From NCBI GenBank assembly GCA_964030785.1, contig OZ034970.1:3477911-3541910 (forward strand): a stretch of DNA of 64,000 bases. The letters run 5' to 3'. Shown here in pieces: positions 1-12,460 of the stretch. Below the pieces are notes generated by a model that ran no database searches, was not told the origin of the DNA, and saw only the letters and a program-made list of their open reading frames with translations. The DNA comes from Siderastrea siderea. Lineage: Eukaryota; Cnidaria; Anthozoa; Scleractinia; Rhizangiidae. The stretch's first letter is position 1; each line of letters starts with the position of its first letter. Both the position numbers and the translations under genes were made by a program.

Positions 1-560
1 TTCTGAACAAAAACACTAGAGAGTCGAGAACAGTAGATTTATTTAAATCCTTAAATTGGTTGCCGTTTGACCAAGAAATAAAAGCCAATCAATGCTCCCT
101 ACTGATGAAGCGGCTTCAGGGGCAGGTACTGGAGTACTTGGAAACCAAACTTACTAGGATTGGTGATGTCTCCACCAGAACAACCCGTCACTCAAGAAAA
201 ACTTTTTACTGCCCGCGGTATAATCAGGAAACTGAGGGAGGGCGTACTTTTATCGCCAAAGCTGTTAAACTTTGGAACTCGCTACCAGATAAACTGAAAG
301 ACTGCCCTAATGTTAAATCTTTTATGACAGCGCATACAAGTCACTTTGCTGCCATGAATGCTGACCTAGTCCATTTTATTGTAAACTAGTCTTATTATAT
401 ATAAACTAGTCTTATTCTTACCTTTTATATGTAGTTTTCCATTTATTCAGCATTTTCTTTCATTTTTTAAAAATATATTATGTAACATTTTTATAGAGGG
501 CCACAGGTTCGTCAGTTTTTTAACTGTAATGTGTTTTACCCGGCTCATGAAATAAAGTTG

Positions 561-621
<61 letters not shown>

Positions 622-640
622 CATTATTATTATTATTATA
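1..640 (+). mobile_element. 3' end of a non-LTR (LINE) retrotransposon
   Basis: A reading frame is open from the window edge (about position 3) to a stop at 387-389. It contains SLNWLPFDQEIK and WNSLPDKLKD, a pattern typical of the region downstream of reverse transcriptase in animal LINEs of the CR1/L2 type; the family is inferred from memory. After the stop comes about 170 bp of AT-rich 3' UTR and then a long TTA microsatellite tail, the usual 3' end of such elements. Only the last part of the element lies in the window. It sits on the opposite strand to the kinesin gene at 683-9278, probably in one of that gene's introns. Confidence 0.75.
562..640. repeat. (TTA)n microsatellite
   Basis: About 25 consecutive TTA units with one TCA interruption. 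It forms the 3' tail of the LINE remnant. Confidence 0.95.
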
Positions 641-682
641 TACATGTACACAGTGTTACAGTAATAAAGGCAGTTAACTAAC

Positions 683-3600
683 CTTCCCGCCAAATCAACC
701 AGATGAATCTTGCTCACTGTTTCACTTGGCATGTCAGTGTAGAACTTAGCCTACAACAACAACAACAAATTTTAAAACTCTGGTAAACTGCACATTCCAA
801 GAAAAATACCAAAAGGAAAATTGAACACAGTAAAATCACAGGAGTTTATATCAGGGCTCATGTTCACTCCTGTCCGGGCATCTGTGGAGGCAGACTTTCC
901 TGTTTGGTGAGCAAAGCCGTCTGTCTCTCCGCGCTCATGTCCTGGGCAAGAACAGCTCAAATGCAGCTGATGCAAAAGGCAAAGTGGAAATCAAGCTGTC
1001 TAGCCCTGGTTGTCTCTTGATTACTAGAAGCAAATTTTAGGTTTGAATATGAAGAAACTTCACCCCAGTTCCAAATATTTTAATGGCCCATTTTGTGCAA
1101 TTTATGTGAATTCTTTAAACCACGTGAAACCAACGACAAATGGGTGACAATCCATGTAAGGCACGTAGATGTCGAACCATTTGCATTGACTAGGAAGCAG
1201 TTTTGATTCATTACCAGTCATTACCCAATGAATTGCCACACCGACACAATTCCATAGAAGCTGACGTGTCCACAACAGGACAGCTTCATATGAGTCAGTC
1301 TGGAAAAAGCTGTCCGTAGGACTTCAACCACATTCATTTCCTCATTTGAACCCTTTCAGCTCTAACAGTGATGAAAATGAAATTTCTCTTTACATTATCA
1401 CTACTTGTTCGAACATTCATGACAAGTGACGAGAATAAACTTGATCACCAAGGATAAGATGTCTGGATATTTAGACAAATTCTCCGTTCAATTCCATAAG
1501 AAATGTATGGAAAACAGTAAGGAGAATATGCATTTTCACACCAGGGATATCCAGTATTCATTCAAAGGATCTTTTACTAATTAATTTTTGCCACAAAGTG
1601 TGGTTGGGCCAAGGCCAAACAGAAAAATATTTGGCCCTAAAATGTTGGACAGACCTTACTTCATGTGGTCCACATGCTGTGAACTTGAGCCAAACAATTT
1701 TCCTGTCTGACCCACCCACTTAGTCGACAAGTGATATTTTTAGACCCTGCTTGTCAATCTGTTTCTGCAGTAAGGTTTCTTATTCAGCTACAGTGTAGGT
1801 GCTTCCTCTCACAACACAAACTTATAAGATGACAGTTTGTGCACCAACCTGAGTAAATAAAATGGTGAATATCGCGTGTGATCTGCTGCTCACGTCGTTC
1901 ATGTTCGTAGAAGCCACCGTCCTGAAAAATTAATGAAGAGACCTTATGAGCAAAGCACTGCAATACAACTGGGATAATAATTAAACCTTTTAAGCCCTAA
2001 CAGTGACAAATTCTTCTTACTAGTTCCATATGAAATGCATGGAGAACAGTAAGGAGAATTTTCATGGATTAAGTCGCACTCGGGCCAAGGACACCCACAC
2101 GGCCAGAGCTTATCCCGGTTTTCGTAGCATGAAGCAACTGAGGGTATTGCTACTCCCCCCAGGACGGGATGCAAGTCAATCCCAGGATTACCCCCAGCAG
2201 TATGTCGTCGGTACCTATTTATACACCTGGGTGGAGAGAGACAATGTGGGGCAAAGTATCTTGTCTAAGGAAACAACACGATGGCAGGGGCTGGGAGTTG
2301 GGGGGCTGGAAATTTTCATTTCAGGGGTTAAAGTGTTAGACCTTCCCTTGGTCAAGGCAAAGTTCCACCCACATGTCTATGACATCAATTTTTTTATTCT
2401 GGATTTTGCTTCTATCCAAGCAATATTCTGTGATACTTGTCCAATGAGCAAGTGAAAACTTGGTGAAACTGTGCAGTGATCAAGCAAGATCTCCCTACGT
2501 TGTTGTTTTTGTCCATATAAAATTTCTGCAATGTTAAATTACAAAATTTAAAAACCTGTCTCTGCTCAGGATTTCAGGCCTTACTTCAACCCTTGCTACA
2601 CTTCATCACTATAAAATAGTTTAAAGTGTTATAAAAGTGTTTGGTTTGGTTTCCATTGATGAATTCGGTACCATATTACAGTGTAGGTTTTAAATGCTGT
2701 GGAATCATAACCTACTACACTGTAAAGTGATTTTTGCATGATCTTGAAATGGTTAGAATACATGTTGGCACAGCCAAAACAACAAACTAACTGGAAGGAT
2801 GCAAATTGTGCCATTTAAGAAATGAGGCACACCTGCATGCATTATAGCTGGTTTATGGAACATGCAAAGCAAAGCAAAGCAAACGGATCACATTATTTAC
2901 TAACTTCTCAGCATTCTGGTAGGTCAATCGAACAAGAATTTTTCTATATCAGGGAAATTTTTAGTAGGAAAAACTGAGAGCAAAGCTTGTATTGAACCTT
3001 TGGGCTTCTGGTGGATGAAACAAATCATGAACATTCAGGAAAATATTGTTTGTAAGGTAACATGAAAATCACTCTTTTTGACTAATAAATAAACATGAAC
3101 ACTGCAGAACACAACACATGGCTTTTCTTGTTACAGGCTGAGTCCTGAGGTAACTGTACAGTTGCCAAGAGGCAGCAATATGGTACCAGCCTTGTTACAG
3201 TGAATGACCAACATTGGCTGCCAGCATCCCCTCACCTGTTGGTGTTCCCTTCATCCATTAGATTTTCTATTCCTTCATAGTCCTTCACGACATGTTTTGT
3301 CAAATCTGTAAGACACACAGTAACTGTGAAAACTGAGTCCTGGACCCATAAAGTAAGCTTCCACCCTATTTAACCCTTCAAGCCCCAATATCCATATGCA
3401 TGCTCTCCTTAATTTTCTTCATATATTTCTTATGGTTTTAGTTGGCAGAATTTGCATCAAGGCATCTTTCAAGACTTTCTGTGTTTGTTGATAATTTCCT
3501 TTATTCTCCTGACCTGTAAGGAGAAATTAGATGCTTGTCACTGTTGGGACTTAAAGTTCTTTCAATACTTTTGCTCCTGCTACAGTTACGTGACATTACT

Positions 3601-6600
3601 GCAGTTATGTGACATTACAGCAGTTACGTGACATTACTGCATTACGGTTACATGACATTTCTGTGAGCATTACTGTCCCTTCCCCTCTCCCAATGGCACG
3701 AGATTGTAGCCCCATTCAGGGTTACTCAAACATATTTTGTTGGAAGATGATACTTGATTCTGGAAGACATATCATCTGACTGGTCATTTTTTTATTGCTC
3801 AAGTCAGTTTCTACTTCTTTTGAACATCTAAGCAAAAAAAGGTGAAACCTAATAAGTAACATCTGGGCACATGTTTTTTCTTGTAAGCAGTCTGGGAGCA
3901 GCCTGAATTTCAGTCATCTCCTCTGGTTACTCACTCCTTAAAGAGACATCTGAATTAATGATCCCCTTCAGGCATCTCTCTCAGGACGAAAGGCAATGCC
4001 TGAAATTCAGGCTGGTCTGGGGGACTACTGCTACCATAAGACAGGTGTAATGCACTCGTTATGATACACATTTTCCTCCAAAAAGCTGAGCTGTAAAACA
4101 AAGGAATTTACTGTAAGACAAACCCTTTTATCTTGTGGAATAACATAGCTACAACTGTAGCCAAATGGTTTGAGGTTGACACATTATAACACTGTAGTAC
4201 ATGTAACTTACCTTGTACATACGGTCCCTCCTTAGGGTGTTCCCGCACTTTCAGGTTGTATTTTTCTTTTCCTTTGGCTGGACGCAGGAGGTCACCAACT
4301 TTCTCATTGTATATTTCAAGATAACTAAAGAGACATAATTAAGAGGAAAAACTGACAGTAATTACCATCAAATCAATCAACAAAAAAACTGTTAAAAATT
4401 CCTTATAATTTGCTCTCCCTAAGATAACAGATTTCTAATCAGACCCCTGCTTTCTGTTAAATCCCATCTCCCCCCTTTACCCCTGAGAATGAAACAAATT
4501 TTTACATAAAAAGAAACAAGTCAGAGAAATACACAGAGAAATAGTTATTATACGGTACAGTTACATTACAAATACTACAAATGCACAGTTAGTTTAATAA
4601 TCAATTCTTGAAAAACATCAAAACTTACCTGACTTCAGTTCTAAATTCAGTCTTATCATCACCACTGGACTCCATTCGTGAATATAAACCCTGAGAAATT
4701 AAATTGATAAATTAAGCTGTACCTAGAAGAGCAAATTTTGTTGTGTTGTTGCACTTGATGGAGAAGAACAAATCCTAATGTTGTGCCATGCTAGCCAATA
4801 ATTTTGAGAGTTTGGTTCATCTTCCATTTGCCTCCTACCTCCCCCCCTCCCTCCCCCCCCCCAGCAGCAAGTTTTTTCACTTGGTTGGGAAACTGACCAG
4901 TACATAATCTGGACCTTGTCTTTGTGTTTATCTCACTTTCATGCAAGTATATTTAAGCAAGAAAACTGGTAACTGGTAACTAAGAGCAAAATAGAGAAAA
5001 CTGGTAATAAATTTGTCATTAGCACAAAAAGATCTCCTCTTCCTGGTGCTCTTAAGGCACAGCCAAACGGGGCACATAAACATGGTCAGACAAAGCCTGG
5101 TACATCTTGACTGGCACAAAAAAATGACAAAACTTATCAGTATTCATCAGAAGAACGGAAAGGTGGTGCATGCATAACTGATCTAATTCAGCCTGGTGTG
5201 CTACATGTAGCTTACTTTCCTCATTAGTGATTACTGCATAACTTTATTGGACAGTTTTGAACAACTAACCTGGCAAATTCTTGGAATTAGTCCTGGCGCA
5301 GTCTAAAAACATTAAATATTTATAACAAGTTAATTAAATGCAATCACTATAAAATATGCATATGTTCTTCAGTTAGCATTCCTGATTAAGCAGCAAAAAA
5401 AGATTAACAGAGAAAGTTACAGGTATCCTCTGAGAGTACAGCATGAAAGCCTAAGGAAACCACAAGAACGGGGTTCAGCAACTTCGTTGGGATCCTGTTA
5501 TGGTGCTTTCAATAAGCACCAACGACCAACGAAAAGCATCTCAATACTCTGCAAATTCGCTCAATTGAAGTAAATTGAAGTAATTAAAGAAAGACTTCTT
5601 TCAAACCTTGTTGATACGGTTGGCTAGTCTACTCAAACCAGCTGCCTACTTCAAATTTTATTGAAACCCCTGCTGTTAATACAGTGTACCAACAGCACAG
5701 GGAGTCCATATTACATGGAATAAAAGTTAGAATATCCATATGTAAGATTAAAATGGTTAAGACTGGTTTTGACTTTTTTGATTGCTGTCTCAGCCATCTT
5801 AGGTCGCTGTTAGTAATATGACTAAATAAATTAATATATTGCAACTTACATCTTGTCCCATCATGCTATATGATTTGCCAGCACCAGTTTGGCCATAAGC
5901 AAAAATGCATGCATTGTATCCCTCAAATGCCGCCTGGATAACATCTGTTCCCAAGTCTTCAAACACCTGGAAATAAACACAACTAGCTGTAAAATTCTGA
6001 AGCTCCACCTCACCCCCAAACGACATTTACAGCACTATCTTGATCAAAGTCACCCAGATGTAACATCATACATTTGCTAGATATTCTACAGAAGATTTTA
6101 AAAGAGAGTTATGAATCAAAGACACTTTGTCTTTACTACTAAAGTTTGAAGTCATGTCCTGATGAGTACATTTCCAAAACAGAAATATCTAATATGACAA
6201 CCTTTGTTTAATTTTTATTTTCCTTTGTTTTTAACTCATTATCATACATTACCATACACAAAAACAAAGGAAAATAAAAATTGAACCAAGGATAAAATTG
6301 AACCACAAAATATACACTGTGCTTTTTTAAATTACACATAAAATACTTCTCGATAAACAATTCAGGACAAACACATCACAGTCAAGTGCTTTGATTATAG
6401 AGATTAGGAAGGGACAAAAAAGAATCAATTCTATACAAAACTTGGTTTAAAATGGAGCTGCACTGAACATTACATGTACCTTGTCAACATTTAGCACACA
6501 TGGCTGTTTACGATCTGAGGACCAATTCACATATTCACACAAAATTGTAAATATCTCCAATGAGGCATTAAGCCTGGCCAATTTACCTTTAATAATCCAT

Positions 6601-9278
6601 CTGGATGTGACATAATTAGCAAAAACCTTTTATTTGAGAAAACATTATACCTGAAAGTAACACAAAAACTATTGCGACATGCTCAACATCATCTTAAACG
6701 AGCAAACTACTGAGCTCACTTATTCCTGGTAGATACAATTGTCACAAGTACTCATGCCAGGACCAGTGAAAGTCTGTTAATTAACATTTTTAATAATGGG
6801 TTTTGAATGAGTGGAAGATCACACAACTCTTTTGACTTATTGACACCTGAAGACATTATTTTTAGACTCTATTTTCAATCTTGTTGTTTTTTTTAGAATT
6901 AATAATATTTTGCTTCCTAAAATCAAAGCAATAATGTGCTTTGACTGAATTCTAAAACAATACAATGTTTTTTTTATAAAAAACATTGTTAACACATGCA
7001 GTACCAGCAGTTAAGGTTTAAGAGGATTTACATTTAAAGGTACATGTAAACATCTTGACAAAAATATTTTCTCCCTTTCATCATTACACTCAAATTACAA
7101 AAACCGTGAACACTGAAAATATTCCTGGAATGTGTGTTTTATCCAATCACATGCGAGACCTTGTAACTGCAGAAAACGAATGGGTTCTCACTCACGGATT
7201 CGAGTTGTTTCGAAAGACGACAAGGTTTAGTCATCACCAGTTTATCTTACAGAAATTGGAAGTGCTATTCCTTTCTATCTGAGAGCCCCACGCACTACGC
7301 AAGCGAAAATAGGTTTGTGCACTTTTTTTTTCAACAAACCAACGCAACGATCAGTGTTTCCGACATTTCGAATAAAACCAACTCAAGCGGCAGTTATTTC
7401 ACCTTGAAGTGAAAATTGCAATGTTCTCTCTCCAAATTCACCCGTTGACAGCACAGCTGACTTGATTTATTTAGGCTGAATCATCCGTGCCTTCGGCCGT
7501 GCCGGGCTTGCATCATATAACGTGTAGTTGCACATTTTGAAAATTACATATTTTCAAATTTAGCAACGATACACCAGGCTGTTGAAGAATAACGAATGCC
7601 ACTTTTCACAGTCCACGGTCTTTGCTACAATGTGCCGCAACAAGCCAAAGACCACTCACACATTTTTCGCTCCCGTAGTACATGTGGCTCTCAGATAAAA
7701 AGAAATAACAATTTAAATCCTCGTAAGTTAAGATGAAGGTCTTTCAAAACAAATGGAGAACCAACTCGATTCCGTGACTGAGAAAGCCATTTGTTTTCTG
7801 CGGTTACAAGGTCTCGCATGTGATTGATCAAAACACAATAAACATTCCAGAAATATTTTCAGTGTTCATGGTTTTCTTCATTTGAGTGTAATAGTATTAT
7901 TACAAAAAATGGACTCAATATGTAATTTATTATTTACATAAAATAAAAAGGTAAAATTAAATACATTTTACAGTACTAAGATGATCCAGATCATAGAGAA
8001 TCAAAGTATTTTCTTTGATGCAGGTTTTTGATCAAGTGAAAGTTTGGATATTAAATAACCTAATCTAATAATTATTATTGCACACTATTTTCAAGTGAAC
8101 TTTGTGAAACAGAAACATCCCTGTACAATAATCTCGCTTATAGCAAAGATGGTTAACTAAATAAAAGATTTATGATCATTGTATTTACATTTAATTTTTT
8201 TCCCATAATTATTTATTTTTGCTGCAGGACACATTTATGTGTATATAACTACTAAGCTGACACTATGATGTCAGGAAAAATCGCACTTTGTTTCTTGATA
8301 CATGTTTTGACATAAGGAACTAGGTACAGCTTTCCCATCAGGTCAACTGCCTTAGTTTAAACTTTGGATAACTCAACGTTCAACTTTGATTCAAAAAATA
8401 TTTTAACAATTTTTACCCCAAGAACTTTTTGAAATTGAACTTACAAGATTACACAGTAAGATATATACATAGAAAATAATTGCTTTATTCTTTCTTGAAT
8501 TTGACTTGCAAAACGTCCGAATTCATCCAGACAACAAATAAAAATAAGCTTATTCATCTGAAAACAGGAGCAAAAATGTTGCCCTGAAAACATGAATAAT
8601 ATTATTGATACCCACAATACGCAAAAATGCTTGTTTGTCACTTTATAAAATAAAATGCTAAAATCAAAAGAAAATAAATGACACGAGGATCGATTTGAGG
8701 CTAAGAACACCCGTTGCTAACTAAAGTACGTGAGTGAGTGTATAAAATTTCATTATCTGATTACAAATGCAGAATGACGTCCGAATCAGCAATTGCACGA
8801 AAATAACCTTCGGCTTATTATAAAGTTTAAAATTTGTGTTATTTTCAAACAATTTACCTGCTCCTGTGAAGCAAAATGCCGGTCTTTACTATCAGCAGAC
8901 CAGTAGGAAAAATCATAGGAAAAATCCTTGTCTTCACCCTGAGTGAAAATAAAGTTAGAATGAGAATATTTCACAAGATTGCAGCAAACAAGCAACTGCC
9001 CACCTACGTAAACCGAGCGAAAAATCGCTGAAATCACTTACTCCAGGACTCGTGATTGTAGTCTTCTTTCCTTCCATATGAATGCAAACTTTTGCGGCCA
9101 TATCACGTTCCCTGTCCAATGTAACGAAGACATTTTAGAGATAGTTAAACCTGTAAGTTTATAAATGGGATTTATTGCAAGTTTACCGGTGTGGGCAACA
9201 ATATAACTTTACGGAAAATTATTTTGCTTACCTTTTATTAAGGGGCCGCACTCTAACTGCTACTTTGACCGAAGCCAT
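683..9278 (-). CDS. KIF16B-like kinesin-3, motor domain, partial
   Basis: Ten exons (transcription order): 9232-9278, 9042-9111, 8858-8938, 5850-5966, 5270-5302, 4629-4690, 4212-4324, 3236-3305, 1849-1921, 683-750. All have GT/AG borders and join in one open frame. The start is ATG at 9276-9278 ([16 protein letters not shown]). Motor motifs in order: P-loop GQTGAGKS in exon 4, switch [11 protein letters not shown] in exon 9, and the start of switch II (LVDLAG) at the end of exon 10. The product is a microtubule plus-end motor of the kinesin-3 family. It is closely similar to the plus-strand gene at 15358-45713, which lies head to head. The rest of the motor, FHA and tail would lie left of the window, so whether the gene is whole cannot be judged. 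Exon 3 is shorter than in the paralogue (81 versus 114 nt). Introns contain only repeats and unassigned sequence. Confidence 0.9.
1346..1545. repeat. Degraded copy of TTAA-flanked MITE family
   Basis: Starts with an AACCCTTTCAGC-type end and contains the internal AAGGAGAATATGCAT block of the family seen intact at 52408-52649 and 55876-56087. The right end is degraded. Confidence 0.55.
1982..2072. repeat. Truncated copy of the same MITE family
   Basis: Begins AACCTTTTAAGCCCTAACAG and carries the GGAGAACAGTAAGGAGAA block, then stops where an antisense SINE begins. Confidence 0.5.
2073..2310 (-). mobile_element. tRNA-derived SINE, antisense copy
   Basis: On the minus strand it reads GTTGTTTCCTTAGACAAGAT, then the ACATTGTCTCTC and CACCCAGGTGTATAAA blocks, then the tail shared with the SINE at 45165-45425. 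An apparent 141-codon plus-strand ORF here is a product of this repeat. Confidence 0.7.
3369..3556. repeat. Copy of TTAA-flanked MITE family
   Basis: Left end TTAACCCTTCAAGCCCCAAT and right end GACTTAAAGTT, an imperfect terminal inverted repeat. The interior matches the family in reverse orientation. It lies in an intron of the minus-strand kinesin gene. Confidence 0.6.
3582..3668. repeat. Minisatellite, about 20-bp unit
   Basis: Four to five imperfect copies of a unit containing CAGTTACGTGACATTACTG. Confidence 0.85.
6190..6305. mobile_element. Small inverted-repeat element (MITE)
   Basis: Arms AATTTTTATTTTCCTTTGTT and its complement surround about 30 bp. The right end, AACCAAGGATAAAATTGAAC, is shared with the better preserved element at 40549-40677. 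Confidence 0.65.
7083..7892. mobile_element. Foldback MITE, about 810 bp
   Basis: The ends are ATTACACTCAAAT and ATTTGAGTGTAAT. About 230 bp inside each end are inverted copies of each other, including a CATGCGAGACCTTGTAAC block and its complement at 7810-7827. No coding sequence. It lies in intron 3 of the minus-strand kinesin gene. Confidence 0.75.
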
Positions 9279-10032
9279 ATTAAGTTGTGGTATTTCCCTT
9301 TCTTTAAGTCATTTCTGAGTGTTCGATTACCAAATCAAAGCTTACAAAATATATAAATTCTAACTCGGAATCATTCGAAAACCTCGATCGCCTTCGATTT
9401 TTGCCACTCGAGCCTGCGCACACCCGACCGCTGTGATGTCAGTGGCTCCCAGACTCCCAGGAAGAACCTTGTGCACCAAGACTCGCTTTGAAAAAGATGT
9501 TCAAGAAAAGAGAATGGCCTAAAGCATAAACCGTCACCGAAACCTTGGAGCCTTGGAGAATTAAATTCCCCTGAGGAGCCATGAATCCCCGCGATGATCT
9601 TGGTCTTTTTGGCTTATTTTATGTTTGGTACAATAAAGGGAAACAAATTAAAAGCATATGAAGGATAAGGGTTTCAACCTCGGGTTGGAACTTCCCTCTT
9701 CAAAACTTGATGGATACAAACCGGGCCTTGGGGACAAAAGGGTAAACGAACAAAAGAAGATGCGCACGCTGTATAGGTTTGTCTTCGAAACGAGTCGCTC
9801 GTTCCACTGACTCCAAGCCGCCATTTTGAGAAAAATGCACGACTCCACCAACAACACAATGAGCCACTTCAAGCAAGTCTAACATAAAATGCATACATTT
9901 CGGATACTTTTTTTCCAAACACCCACAAAAAATTATCGAAACCTCTGATTAAATCGAAGACTGTCAAAAACGCTGATAGTCTGCTACGCAGCCGTTCTTA
10001 GGGTCGTAAGCATGAAAAGTAATATACAGATT
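9279..10032. other. Upstream region of the minus-strand kinesin; no gene seen
   Basis: This contains the presumed promoter and 5' UTR of the minus-strand kinesin gene. I see no recognisable core-promoter motif or coding sequence. Short ORFs at 9648-9918 on the minus strand overlap in several frames and look like chance ORFs or repeat remnants. Confidence 0.4.
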
Positions 10033-10867
10033 TAGCCAAGCCTAAAAGCGGAGCCCCCTTTTGTTTTTGTTTTTTGTTTTTTTGTTTTGTTTGGTTTTTT
10101 GTTTTTGTTTTATTTTTGTTTTTGTTTTGTTTTTGTTTTTTTTGTTTTTTTTTTGTTTTTTGTTTTTTTCCTGGCACTTATTAATTTGTAAAAATACTCT
10201 CGTTCAAGTCGTCAAATTAAAAAAAATAATAAAGAAAAGATAAACTGGTGATTAGTCTACTAGGCCATGAGTGTTTATTGCTATCCTTGGGTGTTAATTT
10301 TACTACTTATTTCTTTTTTCGTCACAAGCTGCCTATCAACATGAAAATGCTAGTGTTTCTCCGGGCAAAATGTGTTCGGACCGCCGCAAAAACCATGGTT
10401 GTGGACAGAAAAAACCAAAAAGCACTAGCTCTGCTATATTTGGCGTCGAAACCCCTGCGAAATGCTGCGAACTCAAGCGGTGTGCCGACCGAGTTCGCAG
10501 CAGAACCGACAAGGCAAATTTAAACTTTTCGCCTGAACTTTATCGCCTATTTTTTTTGCCTAAATTGAACTTTTCCTCTTCCACCAAAGAGGCAACTGAG
10601 TATTCTTTTGAACTTTTTTCCATTAACAAATTTGTTTTTGACTTTTGTTGTCTTTGCTTGTTTGCAACAACGCGGGTTACCATGCTATTTCGCGCCAAAA
10701 ACACGGGATTCAGCACAAGGTTTTGTATCCAGTGTATGCCATTTCATATTGATGACCCTGTGGTGCGAACGGACGGACGGACGGTCACGTGACTACTACG
10801 TCACTATCAAAATTTCTAGGCTTGATTTGAGGCTTGATAGGTTACCAAATGGTGCTCCGCTAAAAGT
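10033..10867. repeat. Interspersed repeat with T-rich left part
   Basis: The left end carries AAAAGCGGAGCCCCC and the right end GGTGCTCCGCT, a short inverted match. The first 115 bp (10061-10176) is a T/G simple repeat. The remainder holds overlapping short ORFs with no domain I recognise and a GGACGGACGGACGG run near 10773. It resembles a dispersed cnidarian repeat; the boundaries are uncertain. Confidence 0.4.
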
Positions 10868-10984
10868 CTGAAGACAAAACGCAAACGCTTGCCGGTATGG
10901 AAGCATTTTCTAGGTTTCTCGTAATCTGAAAACAGAGGCTATTGAGGGTCTTATGCTTGTTGAAGATGGCATAGTTAAAGCGGC

Positions 10985-11638
10985 CTTCACACAGGGTATG
11001 GAAGGGGGGTCCTGATCCTGCATTCCCGCTCCTTTTCCACAAGAATCCCGCATCCCGCACTTTTTTCATAGCTATCCCGAATCCCGTTTTTTTCCCCAAA
11101 AAATACATTAAAAAAGACTCATTTCTGCAAAAGCTAATAAATTTAAAATGTAGATTGGCCCTTTCGATTGATATTTTGCACTCGCCTGGTTGATTCGCTT
11201 TTGCCACTAGAACGTTTACTTGGGTCATGGCGACGATTTCCCGAGTTCCTGACAGACAAGCCAAAAAATCTCGCATCCTGTGCCCAAATTTTGGCGAATC
11301 CCGCTTCCCTGGAAGCAGTCAAATCCCGAATCCCGTCAAGATATTTTACGTTTTCCCGAATCCTGCACCGTATTTTGGCCAAATCCCGGATCCCGAGAAT
11401 ACCCTTCTAGACCCTGTTCACACGTCAAACTAACGTTGGCCAACTCGTGTCGGCAAACTCAAATTGGTGTGTGTGAACGACACAACAACATGTTGGCAAA
11501 CTGTTGGTGACAAATAGAACTTGTCTCTATTCTCGCTAACTTTTCGCCAACAGTTTGCCAACATGTTGTTGTGTCTTTCACACACACCAATTTGAGTTTG
11601 CCAACACAAGTTGGCCAACATTACTTTGACGTGTGAAA
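10985..11638. mobile_element. Foldback MITE interrupted by a second MITE
   Basis: The outer element has arms of about 105 bp, for example the AACATGTTGGCAAACTGTTGG block and its complement. Its right end reads GACGTGTGAAA. Its matching left end, TTCACAC, is at 10986-10992, but the continuation TTCACACGTCAAA is only found at 11417. The intervening 10993-11416 is therefore an insertion, annotated separately. Confidence 0.65.
10993..11416. mobile_element. MITE nested in the preceding foldback element
   Basis: Ends (C)AGGGTATGGAAGG and the inverse CTAGACCCTG, flanked on both sides by TTCACA(C). The interior is a series of degenerate AATCCCG motifs with no coding sequence. Confidence 0.6.
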
Positions 11639-11727
11639 GTCTCCTAAGACCAAAAATAACAGGGTCTTAAAGGAGCTCAAAGCTGTTCAGGGCTCCAGGC
11701 CTTCACTGGCCAAATGATGCAGGATTT

Positions 11728-11830
11728 CAGCTAGCCCGGTAGTTCGAAACAGGATAAGCGTCAACTTTTAATTCCTTTTTACAAACAAACGATATGGATG
11801 CCCTACATTTTGACTTGAGTTGCTTTCAAA
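11728..11830. repeat. Half copy of the MITE at 31587-31824
   Basis: Contains AGCCCGGTAGTTCGAA, CAGGATAAGCGTCAA and the AAACGATATGGATGCC block, matching the left half of the later element. Confidence 0.45.
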
Positions 11831-12145
11831 CAATCACTGGTGACAAGAGAACTGGCCCTATCCCCATCCTAATCCCTCTTAAGTTATTTTTAGATCTCCT
11901 CCGAGATCCGGTATCCCCATGAGGGTTACGAAATAGCCAATCATATGTCATGAATTTTAGCCGCGTTCGCAGCTGAGCCCATTCCCACGCACTGCCTTCG
12001 CGTCCGTCGCGAATCGACCTTCAAATAAAATGGCGGAACATTCGGGAAGCTGCCCTTGTATACGTTTTGTAGACGAACGTAGTTTAAGGAAGTATCGGTA
12101 GTAGGAAAACGCAGATTGCGAAAGAATCGTTCGCTAGGATTTGTT

Positions 12146-12460
12146 ATGAAGCCCAACTGTGCGGAAAGTTCAAGCAAAAGTTCAAGCGAGGACGACGAAG
12201 TTGACTGCAGCAGTGAGCTCGAGATCGAGAGCGATGAGGCCGAAACCGAAACTCAAGGGAGCTGCAGCTCTGGAGAAATCTCAGCAGACGAAGAAGGCAA
12301 AAGTAAAAGGCCAAGTATAGTAACAACAACGAGTCGAAAGTCAAGGGCTTCGACTTCAAAACCAAGAACCCGGGCGCGAAAAGCGAAAAACAACCTAGCT
12401 GAAGACAAGGTTGTAGTATGTAAAACGACAGGCCAAACACGACTCCCGCAAGTCACTTAA
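12146..12460 (+). CDS. Possible acidic, serine-rich protein or first exon
   Basis: I do not recognise this ORF. From ATG at 12146 it encodes 104 residues: a serine-rich then strongly acidic first half (SSEDDEVDCSSELEIESDEA) followed by a basic stretch rich in K, R, S and T (SRKSRASTSKPRTRARKAKK-like), as in many nuclear proteins. The frame is open back to about 12083. A second ATG at 12030 opens a 23-codon ORF (MAEHSGSCPCIRFVDERSLR) in another frame that ends at two adjacent stops. A possible splice donor lies at AAG/GTTGTA near 12408, so this could be the first coding exon of a gene whose other exons I cannot find. The local sequence is richer in CpG than its surroundings. It could also be a decayed gene or chance. 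Confidence 0.35.
   Translation: MKPNCAESSSKSSSEDDEVDCSSELEIESDEAETETQGSCSSGEISADEEGKSKRPSIVTTTSRKSRASTSKPRTRARKAKNNLAEDKVVVCKTTGQTRLPQVT

Noticed and set aside
2030..2455. 141-codon plus-strand ORF
   Set aside because: It runs through an antisense SINE and a MITE fragment.
10061..10243. Phe/Leu-rich ORF resembling a membrane protein
   Set aside because: Translation of a T/G simple repeat.
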